Source: Bacillus_AD sp047238185
GTDB taxonomy: Bacteria > Bacillota > Bacilli > Bacillales > DSM-1321
DNA: 64,000 nt
Reading direction: 5' to 3'
NCBI RefSeq assembly: GCF_047238185.1
Contig: NZ_JBDFMI010000006.1
Coordinates: 806,001 to 870,000 of the forward strand
Made by a program: the position numbers and the translations under genes. Below are positions 15,709 through 23,895 of the stretch, in pieces. Position 1 is the stretch's first letter; every line of letters starts with the position of its first letter. The notes beneath the pieces were generated by a model that saw only the letters and a program-made list of their open reading frames with translations, ran no database searches and was not told the origin of the DNA.

Positions 15709-15760
15709 TAAGCTCCCGAATTCTATATAAGGATAGAATGGCAGGGGCTTTTTTATTTAT
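15709..15760 (+). terminator. Rho-independent terminator
   Basis: AAGCTCCC...ATTCTAT pairs with ATAGAAT...AGGGGCTT across an interrupted stem and is followed by TTTTTTATTTATTT. It lies 17 bases after the small membrane protein gene. Confidence 0.8.
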
Positions 15761-15801
15761 TTGCTGTTATCTTTTATCCTGTTGGAATGGGATGTGATTC
15801 T

Positions 15802-16345
15802 ATGATTGAAAAATGGACTAGAATAGGTTCCGAATATATACATAAATCGCCGTTTGGACATATACGCAAGGATGTGTGTGTGCCGGACACCGGATGGAGT
15901 GCTCATCGATGATTTTTATGTACTTGAATATAACGATTGGGTCAATGCGGTTGTAGTGACCAAGAATCAAGAGATTGTATTGGTTCAGCAATACCGTTAC
16001 AGTGCGGACGATTTTTTTCTTGAAATACCTGCCGGTAAGGCAGAAGAAGGGGAATCGATGGAAGAAGCTATTGTCAGGGAGGTCAAGGAAGAGACTGGTT
16101 ATATATCTGACTTGCCGCCTATATGGCTAGGTTCTTATTTTGTTAATCCGGCTACGCAGACGAATCGAATCCATATATATTTACTGAAGGAAGCAAGGAA
16201 GGAATATGACCAGCAATTGGATCCGGCAGAATGGATTGATATAAAAGTGATGCCTATACCAGCCTTGGAGGCACTGCTGGGAGCGGGAAAGATTAAACAT
16301 CTTTTTACAGCAAGTGCATTCCAAATGGCGAAAGAATATATATAG
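15802..16345 (+). pseudogene. ADP-ribose pyrophosphatase-like Nudix gene with a 1-nt frameshift
   Basis: The gene opens at ATG 15802 with MIEKWTRIGSEYIHKSPFG and HIRKDVC. At the GTGTGTGTG run near 15875-15883 the frame changes: frame one soon stops at 15904-15906. The rest (RTPDGVLIDDFYVLEYNDW and onward) is in the next frame up to 16345. Deleting one base in GTGCCGG restores a continuous NudF-like protein of about 180 residues. The Nudix box is intact: GKAEEGESMEEAIVREVKEETGY. The downstream frame alone could start at TTG 15854, but it would lack the first beta strands and has no ribosome site. Either the gene is inactivated or the base is a sequencing error. Confidence 0.82.
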
Positions 16346-16552
16346 AAAAAATGGAATAAGGAAAGGTGATACGAATGTAGAAAGAGATAGGCCCGTTTAT
16401 TAATGCGTATATATAAAAGAAACGTTTTTATCAGAAGGATCATAGGTGTAGACTTTGAAAGCGGGAGTGAGCACCCAGGCGCTTGCCAATCGCAAAAGTA
16501 ATAAGATATACAGGTCAAATAAAAAGGAAAGGGGAGATACCCTTGTAAGAAG

Positions 16553-16587
16553 CTACCCACTCATAAAAAATCAATAAAGAGGGGTAG
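16553..16587 (+). promoter_or_regulatory. Hairpin that covers the MFS exporter ribosome site
   Basis: CTACCC-A-CTC (16553-16562) pairs with GAG-GGGTAG (16579-16587), nine base pairs with one bulge and a 16-base loop. The 3' arm is the ribosome site of the MFS gene. A short frame in the leader (16455-16577, no clear start) ends inside the loop. This resembles translational attenuation of efflux genes, but no trigger is known. Confidence 0.5.
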
Positions 16588-16592
16588 AAGTG

Positions 16593-17810
16593 ATGAAAAC
16601 TAAATCGTTTACTTATCTATGGATTGGCCAATCAATGGCCAATGCCGGCGATATTTTTTATATTGTCAGCTTGATAGCGTCCATTTATCAAATGACGGAA
16701 TCTACTTTTGTGACAGCCTTTATTCCTTTCACTGTGACGATTTCACAGTTTATTTCTGGCTTTGTTGCTCCATTGGTCATAGATCGCGCGAGTTTAAAGA
16801 ATATATTGGTCTACTCTCAATTGGGGAAAACGATCCTGCTTGTTGCGCTTATGGCTTATACCACATTGGAAAGCGGCGGGCAAAGCATTTTAATAGTAGT
16901 TTTCCTTATAGTCGCCTTCATTGCGTTCCTTGACGGGTGGGCAAATCCGGCTAAAGGAGCTTTGGTTCCAAGATTGGTTAGCCAAGAAGAATGGATGAAG
17001 GCAAACGGATTTATGTCCGTTATCGACCAGATAGTGCAACTGGGAGGCTGGCCGGCAGGCAGCCTTTTAGTCGCTTGGGTCGGTCCGCCTCCTTTGTTGT
17101 CCATTACCTGTGCAATGTATGCACTAGCGACTGCTGCTATGGCACTTATCCAAGAAGGGGCTAATATGGATCAGCCTAAGGGAAAGAAGGGAGCGGCGGA
17201 TTCACTGAAGGAAGGCTGGTCGATTATTTGGAAGCACCGCCCAATCCGTTATCTGACTATTATTTCGTGTATGGAATCAATGGCGAATGTCGTATGGATT
17301 GCAGCTATTCTGTATGTGTACGTCGATGAGCAATTGGGTGTATCGGAGGCGTGGTGGGGTTTTATTAATACCAGCTTTTTCGCCGGGTTGCTTATTGGCG
17401 GGTTTATAGCAATGAAGAGTTCGGGGTTTATCGAAAAAAATATGTCTGTTATCTTTATTTCGTTCGGTATAGGAATTAGTATTGTAACATTATTGTTCGG
17501 CTTTACGACTATTCCATACGCTGCTTTAGGTTTTTCCTTTGCCTTCGGGATTTGCAATGAAATACAGCAAATAATTGTAACGACAACTCTTCAAAAAAAG
17601 ACAGACAGTGGGCAATTGCCCAAGATTTATGCAGCACAGGGCGCACTTTTTGGTTTAATGTTTGGAATTTCATCGCTTCTGGCAGGCTTTTTAGCGGATA
17701 TAGTAAGCGTCCGCTTTCTTTTTGCCGGCGCATCGGCCATTTTGCTTATAGTTGCAATGGTGGCGTGGAATCAGAAAAAGAGCTTGTTTAACCGCAAAGA
17801 ATTAGGATGA
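16593..17810 (+). CDS. MFS exporter, EntS/macrolide-efflux type
   Basis: This is a 405-residue major facilitator with about 12 membrane segments. It belongs to the EntS/MefA-like MFS_3 group: SFTYLWIGQSMANAGDIFYIVSL at the start, a central cytoplasmic loop (about residues 190-215) with many Lys and Asp, then SLKEGWSIIWKHRPIRYL. Members export siderophores or macrolides by proton antiport; the substrate here is unknown. The ATG at 16593 lies 8 bases after GAGGGG; a GTG directly before it is less likely. The ribosome site is within a hairpin, and the 245-base leader has no convincing gene. A terminator lies at 17819. Confidence 0.9.
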   Translation: MKTKSFTYLWIGQSMANAGDIFYIVSLIASIYQMTESTFVTAFIPFTVTISQFISGFVAPLVIDRASLKNILVYSQLGKTILLVALMAYTTLESGGQSILIVVFLIVAFIAFLDGWANPAKGALVPRLVSQEEWMKANGFMSVIDQIVQLGGWPAGSLLVAWVGPPPLLSITCAMYALATAAMALIQEGANMDQPKGKKGAADSLKEGWSIIWKHRPIRYLTIISCMESMANVVWIAAILYVYVDEQLGVSEAWWGFINTSFFAGLLIGGFIAMKSSGFIEKNMSVIFISFGIGISIVTLLFGFTTIPYAALGFSFAFGICNEIQQIIVTTTLQKKTDSGQLPKIYAAQGALFGLMFGISSLLAGFLADIVSVRFLFAGASAILLIVAMVAWNQKKSLFNRKELG

Positions 17811-17818
17811 ATATAAGA

Positions 17819-17850
17819 AAAGGCCTGGATTTTATCCGGGTCTTGTTTTG
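17819..17850 (+). terminator. Terminator of the MFS exporter gene
   Basis: AAGGCCTGGAT pairs with ATCCGGGTCTT (with G-T wobbles) around TTT and is followed by GTTTTGTT. It starts 8 bases after the stop codon. Confidence 0.7.
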
Positions 17851-17922
17851 TTGCAAAAATATATCCATATAAAAATAACTGGATGTGTCAAGTTATTTGT
17901 GTCTATTTTTCAAACTTTTTTA

Positions 17923-17937
17923 ATGTAAACGCTTGCA
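17923..17937. promoter_or_regulatory. CcpA binding site (cre)
   Basis: ATGTAAACGCTTGCA fits the Bacillus cre consensus WTGNAANCGNWNNCW at every fixed position. It lies 59 bases before the start of the small membrane protein gene, so catabolite control of that gene by CcpA is likely. Confidence 0.75.
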
Positions 17938-17995
17938 AATTTCACAATTCGGACATAAAATAGAAAAAAGGAAATTAAATGGAAGGGATGGTAAA

Positions 17996-18187
17996 ATGAC
18001 ATTAACGATGATTGTGGTGTTCCTCAGTAAGGTTGTTATGGTCGGTTGCTATTATATCGCTCCTTTATTCATTCCGTTTTGGATGTGGCAATACTTAGCC
18101 AGTAAAAAAAGAAAAGAAAAGGCAGCTGCGGCGAACCAGTTGGTTGCTTTAGATGTTAATTTAACAGAAAATTTAGAAAAAGCTTAG
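17996..18187 (+). CDS. Small membrane protein, unknown, probably CcpA-controlled
   Basis: This encodes 63 residues with a single hydrophobic stretch (IVVFLSKVVMVGCYYIAPLFIPFWMW, about residues 6-31; function not recognised), then a strongly basic SKKRKEK segment and a short acidic tail. ATG 17996 lies after GGAAGGGATGG. The upstream cre site is the most telling feature: expression should depend on the carbon source. A terminator overlaps the stop codon. Confidence 0.65.
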   Translation: MTLTMIVVFLSKVVMVGCYYIAPLFIPFWMWQYLASKKRKEKAAAANQLVALDVNLTENLEKA

Positions 18188-18220
18188 AGAGCAGAAATAT
18201 GTCTCTAAGCTTTTTGTTTT
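18177..18220. terminator. Bidirectional terminator
   Basis: AAAAAGCTTAGAGA pairs perfectly with TCTCTAAGCTTTTT (14 bp, 11-base loop). The left arm contains the last codons of the small membrane protein gene. T runs lie on both sides, so it also serves the convergent oxidoreductase gene. Confidence 0.9.
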
Positions 18221-18249
18221 TTTAGGACTAAACGATCGTACCGGACTTT

Positions 18250-19233
18250 CTATTTGTCTGCTGGGTAGTTTATGCCTATTTGTTTTCTTGCTTCTTCCAT
18301 GATATTGGCTACGGTGATGGACCGTTGGAATGTGTTAATGCCGGATTCTGTTTTTCCTTGGTGGATCAGTGAGATGAATTCTTCCAATTCATAAAACATT
18401 GTATTGTCCAGCTGCTTCTGTGATAAATCTTCTTTCCGTCCATCTCGATAGGCTAATGTCACATGGGAGGGGGAGCTGATTTTATCGATGATGATGGTAC
18501 CGTCTTCTCCCTGGATTTCATTTGGCATCGCGGAGTCAGTGATTTTTGAATACATGATCACTGCTTCCATTCCATCATAATCAAGCAGGATGCTTCCCTG
18601 TCCATCGACTCCTGACGCCAGTTTCATGGCGCTTGCCTTTATGTTCTTTGGTGCACCGAATAGATTGACTAACGGATACAGGCAATAGATCCCGATATCC
18701 ATAAGGGCTCCATTTGATAATGCCGGGTTAAAGGCATTCAATATTTCACCTTGTTTATAGGCGTCGTAGCGGGAGGAATATTGGCAAAAGGATGCCACGT
18801 ATCTGCGTACAGGCCCTATTTTATGTAAATGTTCTTGAATGATTGCAAAACTTGGAATCATGGTAGACTTCATCGCTTCCATCAACAATACATTCGAGCT
18901 TTTGGCGACGGCAATCATTTTCTCGACTTCTTTTTTATTGGAAGCCAGAGGTTTTTCGCATAGCACATGCTTTCCATGCTTCATGCAAAGGATGGCCTGC
19001 TCCGCATGCAGGGAGTTAGGGGTGGCGATATAAACAGCATCAATGTCAGGGCTTTTAGCCATCTCCTCCAGGTCTGTAAACACTAATTCAGCGCTGTGCT
19101 TTTCAGCGAATGCTTTTGCTTTTTCTTCGGTTCTTGAATAAACAGCCTTCAGCTTGAAATTCTCTGAATGCGAAGCAGCATCCAAGAAGCGGTCTGTAAT
19201 CCAGTTGGTTCCAATTAATCCGAAACGAATCAT
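18250..19233 (-). CDS. Gfo/Idh/MocA-family NAD(P)-dependent oxidoreductase
   Basis: This 327-residue enzyme has an N-terminal Rossmann domain (RFGLIGTNWITDRFLDAA) with the family signature CEKPLA near residues 90-96 and a C-terminal GFO_IDH_MocA alpha/beta domain. The motif IGIYCLYPL, which holds the usual catalytic-region residues, lies in the second half. Members oxidise or reduce sugars, inositol or related cyclic alcohols; the substrate is not evident. ATG 19233 is chosen because AAAGGAGG lies 7 bases upstream; the longer frame to 19323 has no ribosome site. It stands alone and shares a terminator with the small gene on its right end. Confidence 0.88.
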   Translation of the reverse strand: MIRFGLIGTNWITDRFLDAASHSENFKLKAVYSRTEEKAKAFAEKHSAELVFTDLEEMAKSPDIDAVYIATPNSLHAEQAILCMKHGKHVLCEKPLASNKKEVEKMIAVAKSSNVLLMEAMKSTMIPSFAIIQEHLHKIGPVRRYVASFCQYSSRYDAYKQGEILNAFNPALSNGALMDIGIYCLYPLVNLFGAPKNIKASAMKLASGVDGQGSILLDYDGMEAVIMYSKITDSAMPNEIQGEDGTIIIDKISSPSHVTLAYRDGRKEDLSQKQLDNTMFYELEEFISLIHQGKTESGINTFQRSITVANIMEEARKQIGINYPADK

Positions 19234-19361
19234 TATTTGTTCCTCCTTTATGTGTTGTCCTTTATGTAAAGGTACCACAATTATGCGGCTGCCTACCTGT
19301 TTTATCACAAAAGAGCCTTCCATATATAATGAAAGGCTTTATGAATTGTGTGTATTTGAGA

Positions 19362-19970
19362 TTAAATAAGATTGGTTTTATACCATTGGCCGGCCATTAT
19401 CACCTCTGATTGCGTCAACTGGTGGCCATGGTCTTCCCACTGCAACTGGACCTTGGCATTTGCGCCGTCAAGCAGGTCTCTTAGTTCGCGTGCCTCGGAT
19501 TGGGGGCAAATAGGGTCGTTGGTTCCGGCAGCAATAAAAACAGAAGTTCCGGTCAAATCGGGAAGTTCAATTCCACGTCTTGGAACCATCGGATGGTGGA
19601 GAATCGCTCCTTTTAGTGCGTAACGATGGTGGAACAATAAGCTTGCCGCAATGTTAGCTCCATTGGAATAACCGATCGCCACGATGTTGTTTCGGTCAAA
19701 TTGGTGCATTTCAGCTGCCTCAATCAAAAAATCATTGAGTTCATCTGTCCGCAAAATCAAGTCTTCCTCATCAAAAACCCCCTCTGACAAGCGGCGGAAG
19801 AAGCGGGGCATCCCATTCTCCAATACATTGCCGCGGACACTCAATACATTGGCTTCCGGGTCGATCATTTCGGCCAATGGAAGCAGGTCATGTTCGTTGC
19901 CTCCCGTACCGTGCAATAGCAATAAAGTAGGTTTATCTGGATTGGTTCCTTTTTTAAATAGATGTTTCAT
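19362..19970 (-). CDS. mhqD: Alpha/beta hydrolase, MhqD-like carboxylesterase
   Basis: This 202-residue esterase belongs to the phospholipase/carboxylesterase group and matches MhqD. The oxyanion region is LLLLHGTGGNEHDL, the nucleophile serine is in IGYSNGANIAA, the aspartate is in AAGTNDPICP and the histidine is in WEDHGHQLT. In Bacillus, mhqD lies next to mhqO and is induced by methylhydroquinone and catechol under the MhqR repressor. Here it starts 23 bases after mhqO on the same strand, which supports one operon for detoxifying quinones or aromatic ring-cleavage products. ATG 19970 follows GAGGAG. Confidence 0.92.
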   Translation of the reverse strand: MKHLFKKGTNPDKPTLLLLHGTGGNEHDLLPLAEMIDPEANVLSVRGNVLENGMPRFFRRLSEGVFDEEDLILRTDELNDFLIEAAEMHQFDRNNIVAIGYSNGANIAASLLFHHRYALKGAILHHPMVPRRGIELPDLTGTSVFIAAGTNDPICPQSEARELRDLLDGANAKVQLQWEDHGHQLTQSEVIMAGQWYKTNLI

Positions 19971-19993
19971 ACAAGCTCTCCTCTACATATGGA

Positions 19994-20941
19994 TTATTTG
20001 GATGAATCAAGCTCCCTTAGTTCAAATGGAAGCAGCACTTGTTCGATACGTTCTCTTTCCGGCTCATACCAAGATGGAAGCATTAAATGTGTGCCCATTT
20101 CCTCATGGGATTCATCTGTTGCAAATCCTGGCGGGTCGGTGGCGATTTCAAATAGGATATGGCCAGGTTCCTTAAAGTAGACAGCATTGAAATATTCCCG
20201 GTCCCGGACAGGTGTCACAGGAAATCCGTTTTTCTGAAGCAAGTCCTTCCAGATGAGCTGGTCTTCATCGTCTTTAGCTCTCCAGGCAATGTGGTGCACG
20301 GTTCCAACGCCCAGTTGCCCCGGTGCCATTGGTGATTGCTTCACATCGATTATATTGCCTAGACTGCCTATCGATTGGTAGCGGATGAAGTCTTTATCTT
20401 TACCCACCTTTTTCAGGCCCATAACGTTCTCGAGCAGATTACCTGTCTGTTCTGGATTGGCGGATAATAAAGTTGCGCCTGCAAAGCCTTTTATGGCTAC
20501 TTCTGGCGTGATATCACCGGCCGTCCACTGATTGGCAGGCCCATCTTCTCTTTCGACAAGTTCCAGATGCAGTCCATGTATATCATCAAAAAGGATGGAA
20601 TGCTCACCGAAGCGTTCCGTTTTGGCATATTGGACTTGATAGGTCTGTAGCCGTTTTTCCCAGAAAGGGAGCGCTCCTTTAGGGATGGCGTAGGATGTGA
20701 TGCCGACCTGCCCGCTGCCGGCGCTACCCTGGTGGGCTCCAGGCCACGGAAAAAAGGTGATGATTGTTCCAGGTTGTCCGCCTTCATTTCCAAAATATAA
20801 ATGATAGGTGCCGGGATCATCGAAATTGATTGTTTTTTTCACGAGGCGCAATCCGAGGAATCCAGCATAAAAATCAGCGTTTTCCTGAGGGTGCCCGACG
20901 ATGGCAGTTATATGGTGGATGCCTTTTGTTTGTTTTGTCAT
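19994..20941 (-). CDS. mhqO: Ring-cleaving dioxygenase MhqO (VOC superfamily)
   Basis: This 315-residue extradiol dioxygenase is built from two VOC (glyoxalase-fold) modules, each with two beta-alpha-beta-beta-beta units. Likely metal ligands are the histidine in KGIHHITAIVG, the one in GTVHHIAWRAKD and the glutamate in ILFEIATDPPGF. It cleaves hydroquinone- or catechol-like rings and helps resist quinone stress. ATG 20941 is used because AAAGGAG lies 9 bases upstream; the ATG at 20959 has no ribosome site. A dyad at 20994-21013 matches the known MhqR operator pattern, and mhqD follows. Confidence 0.95.
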   Translation of the reverse strand: MTKQTKGIHHITAIVGHPQENADFYAGFLGLRLVKKTINFDDPGTYHLYFGNEGGQPGTIITFFPWPGAHQGSAGSGQVGITSYAIPKGALPFWEKRLQTYQVQYAKTERFGEHSILFDDIHGLHLELVEREDGPANQWTAGDITPEVAIKGFAGATLLSANPEQTGNLLENVMGLKKVGKDKDFIRYQSIGSLGNIIDVKQSPMAPGQLGVGTVHHIAWRAKDDEDQLIWKDLLQKNGFPVTPVRDREYFNAVYFKEPGHILFEIATDPPGFATDESHEEMGTHLMLPSWYEPERERIEQVLLPFELRELDSSK

Positions 20942-20993
20942 GTGAAAAACTCCTTTCATTGAAATATATATGCCGGTTATATTTCTAATTCAT

Positions 20994-21013
20994 TTATCTT
21001 TAATTCGAGATAA
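20994..21013. promoter_or_regulatory. MhqR-like operator upstream of mhqO
   Basis: TTATCTTTAATTCGAGATAA is an inverted repeat with two mismatched pairs and an AATT centre. It resembles the TATCTcGAATTCgAGATA-type element bound by the MarR-family repressor MhqR in B. subtilis. It lies 53 bases upstream of the mhqO start. The mhqR gene itself is not in this window. Confidence 0.65.
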
Positions 21014-21284
21014 TTGTACGCTGCATCAGAATGAACGTCAATGTTTTTGCTTTTAATTAAGAACATCGGGCAGTATTTATACATTTTGTCGAAAATATTG
21101 TTTTAAAATATGACATTTTGTCTATTAAATCTGCTTTTAATAGTTTGTAATATAGTGTATAAAGTGTAGATTTGGTGATTGGGGATCCGTTCTTCAGCCA
21201 GCAAGTGTGCAATAGGTACCATATAGGGTTGCCGTTCTGATAGGCTATCTCTGTTTGGGCCAAAAGAATGAAGGAGGCGAATGT
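21014..21284 (+). promoter_or_regulatory. Promoter region of the alcohol/aldehyde dehydrogenase operon
   Basis: This AT-rich 270-base stretch lies between the divergent mhqO and Fe-ADH genes. TAATATAGT near 21149-21157 is a plausible -10 region. No clear operator palindrome or riboswitch fold was found. Confidence 0.35.
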
Positions 21285-22472
21285 ATGAAAGAAGATTTCA
21301 TGTTTAGTTTACCGACCCGGATTGAATTTGGAACAAAAAAGATCCATAGCTTGATTGAATATGTCCGTGAATTGGGAGGGAGCCGGATCATGATCCTGAC
21401 AGATAAAGGGATCGGCAACGCCGGGATTGTCAAAAAAGTGACGGATATCCTTGACCATGGAAGGTTCCGTTATCTCATTTTTGATTCCATTAAGGAAAAT
21501 CCGAAGGATAAAGACTGTATGGATGCTTATCGCCTTGCCAAAAAAGAGAAGGTCGATCTTTTGATTGGCCTTGGGGGAGGGAGCAGCATTGATACTGCAA
21601 AAGCTGTTGGCATCCTTCTGGAGCATGGAGGCTCACTTCAAGATTGGTATGGCATAAATACTCTTCAAAAATCGATTACACCCCTTATTTCCATTCCCAC
21701 TACTTCTGGAACCGGCAGTGAAATTACCTTTTTTTCAGTTATAACCGATACGAATTCCAAACAGAAAATGAATATTCTTGATAAAAAAATGGCAGCTAGA
21801 ATCGCCTTGCTTGATCCGGAACTGACTTTTACACTTCCGGCACCCATTACCGCATCAACCGGCATGGATGCCCTCACCCATGCTATTGAAGCCTACACTT
21901 GCAATTTGGCAAATCCGCTTACGGATGCAATGGCTCTGTATGCAATGGAGTTGATTGTACAAAATCTGCCGCGTGCCTATCGAGATGGAGCCGATGAGGA
22001 TGCCAGGAAGCAAATGATGCTTGGCAGCCTTCTTGCAGGCATCGCTTTCGGCAATTCGGATGTGGCGGGAGTGCACTGCATGGCAGAAGCTTTAGGCGGC
22101 TTATATGATACGCCTCATGGGGTAGCCAATTCCATGATTCTGCCTTATGTGTTCGAGTACAATATTCCTTCCAACATACCGAAGCATGCGGAAGTGGCAA
22201 AAAGGCTGGGAGTCCAGCCAGCCGGCAAAACGACTGAAGAAATTGCCTATGAAGGGGTGGACAAGCTTTATTGGCTGGCAGAGACAGTGAACATTCCGGA
22301 AATGGCCGATGTGGACAACATTGAACCTGAGGATTTTGCTTATTTGGCAGAAGGAGCTACCCGGAATGTATCAGCGTCAAGCAATCCAAGGCCATTGTCC
22401 GTTAATGAATATATGTCCTTGTTCCATGCAGCGTACAAAGGAAAGAAAGGGAGGATACTATGGAACAAGTAA
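21285..22472 (+). CDS. Iron-containing (type III) alcohol dehydrogenase
   Basis: This 395-residue enzyme is a group III Fe-dependent alcohol dehydrogenase. The NAD-binding region has GGGSSIDTAKA and PTTSGTGSE. The metal site includes the aspartate and histidine in GMDALTHAIEAYT, the histidine in AGVHCMAEALGG and the one in DTPHGVANS. It oxidises a primary alcohol to an aldehyde. An APC permease and an aldehyde dehydrogenase share the operon, so the alcohol is probably imported and then taken on to the acid; choline (as in GbsB) or another amino alcohol is possible. ATG 21285 follows AAGGAGG. It overlaps the permease gene by 13 bases. Confidence 0.92.
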   Translation: MKEDFMFSLPTRIEFGTKKIHSLIEYVRELGGSRIMILTDKGIGNAGIVKKVTDILDHGRFRYLIFDSIKENPKDKDCMDAYRLAKKEKVDLLIGLGGGSSIDTAKAVGILLEHGGSLQDWYGINTLQKSITPLISIPTTSGTGSEITFFSVITDTNSKQKMNILDKKMAARIALLDPELTFTLPAPITASTGMDALTHAIEAYTCNLANPLTDAMALYAMELIVQNLPRAYRDGADEDARKQMMLGSLLAGIAFGNSDVAGVHCMAEALGGLYDTPHGVANSMILPYVFEYNIPSNIPKHAEVAKRLGVQPAGKTTEEIAYEGVDKLYWLAETVNIPEMADVDNIEPEDFAYLAEGATRNVSASSNPRPLSVNEYMSLFHAAYKGKKGRILWNK

Positions 22473-23893
22473 AATTGAAAAGGACCCTCGGTTTTTGGGC
22501 AGCTTATTCAGCGTCGGTCGGTTTAGTGGTTTCTGGTTCGGCTATGGTTGTGCTTGGCAACGGCTATGGAAATGGCGGACCGGCATTCAGTATCATCGCC
22601 TTTGTTTCATTGATTGTCATTTTGTGTGTCGCCCTGTCTTATTCCGAAATGGCAGCGATGATCCCGGGGGCAGGGATGGTAGGGGAGTATACAACTCCTG
22701 CTCTTGGTAAACTGGCCGCCATGTTCGGGGTCCTTGCCGGATATATCGTCCTTGTCGGAACAGATGGAGGCACTAATATGATCGTCGGAGGCCAGTCGTT
22801 TGAAACGTTGACCGGTGTTCCCTGGTATATTGCTGTTCTATTGATTTTAGCATTTTTAGCTGCCGTCAATATGCTGGGCGTCGCTGTTTTCGGAAAGGTG
22901 CAAACCATTCTTGCTCTTTCTATGATGGCTTTATTGGCCATTCTTGGCTTGATGGGGATTTTGGGAGTCGGTACGCAGGAACAGCTGTCTGAGCAGCCTC
23001 CGTTTTCGCCGCTAACGTGGAAGGAGCAGGCAGGCACTCTCGGCATAGCCATTTGGTTGTTCATCGGAATGGAGTTCGTTACGCCTTTAGCGGAAGAAAT
23101 CAAAAATCCGGGCAGAAATATCCCGCTCGCCATGCTGTTTGGCTGCTTCACCATTTGGGTCGTCGATTTACTCTTTGGCTTAGGTGTAACTAAGTACATC
23201 CCGCTAGACCGGTTGGCGGAGTCAACCATTCCTCATGTGGATGGAGCGGAAGCCATGCTCGGATCAGTCGGCCTCGTTTTAATGGGCATTGTATCCATCA
23301 TAGCGGCTATCACCACTTGCGATACGTATTTAGCAGCGGTTCCGCGGATGCTGTACGGCTTATCGCGGCAAGGATTATTGCCGAAAATATTCGCATATTT
23401 ACACCCGAAAACACGTACGCCGTGGGTAGGGATCTTTTTTGTCATCGGCTTGACCCTTATTGTTCTCATTTATGCGTTTGTTAATAATGCGAATATTGAT
23501 TTTGTAACGACCATGATTTCAGTCGCATGTGGGACATGGTTGATTTCCTATATCATTACACAGGTAGATGTCATTGTATTGCGCAAACGATACCCGAATG
23601 TATCCCGTCCATTCAAGACGCCTTTATATCCACTTCCTCAAATTGTCGGTATTGTAGCTTGCCTGTATATGATTTACACATTGTATATAGATATGACAGT
23701 TCTAAAAATATCTCTGGTTGTAATCGCTATTATCCTTTTGTTCGGAATCGGTTACTTAAAGGCCACGCGCCAAAAGTTATTCCAGCCGGTACCCTTAGAT
23801 TCAATATTCAAAGGAATTGAGGAAAGAAGTGAATTCGAGTACGAATCCAGTTCGGAGGGAACAGGACAAAATCAAACGATCGAGAAGGGGTAA
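22460..23893 (+). CDS. APC-family amino acid/amine permease
   Basis: This 477-residue transporter has about 12 membrane segments in the amino acid-polyamine-organocation (APC) pattern, with unwound-helix glycine motifs such as SASVGLVVSGSAMVVLGNGYG and EMAAMIPGAGMVGEYTTPALGK. Members import amino acids, ethanolamine or polyamines by proton or Na+ symport. It starts inside the alcohol dehydrogenase gene (GGGAGG then ATG 22460) and ends 2 bases before the next gene. Lying between two dehydrogenases, it probably brings in their substrate. The substrate is inference; the charged C-terminal tail is unusual but not diagnostic. Confidence 0.9.
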   Translation: MEQVKLKRTLGFWAAYSASVGLVVSGSAMVVLGNGYGNGGPAFSIIAFVSLIVILCVALSYSEMAAMIPGAGMVGEYTTPALGKLAAMFGVLAGYIVLVGTDGGTNMIVGGQSFETLTGVPWYIAVLLILAFLAAVNMLGVAVFGKVQTILALSMMALLAILGLMGILGVGTQEQLSEQPPFSPLTWKEQAGTLGIAIWLFIGMEFVTPLAEEIKNPGRNIPLAMLFGCFTIWVVDLLFGLGVTKYIPLDRLAESTIPHVDGAEAMLGSVGLVLMGIVSIIAAITTCDTYLAAVPRMLYGLSRQGLLPKIFAYLHPKTRTPWVGIFFVIGLTLIVLIYAFVNNANIDFVTTMISVACGTWLISYIITQVDVIVLRKRYPNVSRPFKTPLYPLPQIVGIVACLYMIYTLYIDMTVLKISLVVIAIILLFGIGYLKATRQKLFQPVPLDSIFKGIEERSEFEYESSSEGTGQNQTIEKG

Positions 23894-23895
23894 AG

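Noticed and set aside
16376..16577. A decayed or missed small gene upstream of the MFS exporter
   Set aside because: All three frames carry stops or lack a start with a ribosome site. I found no family resemblance, so I treat it as leader sequence.
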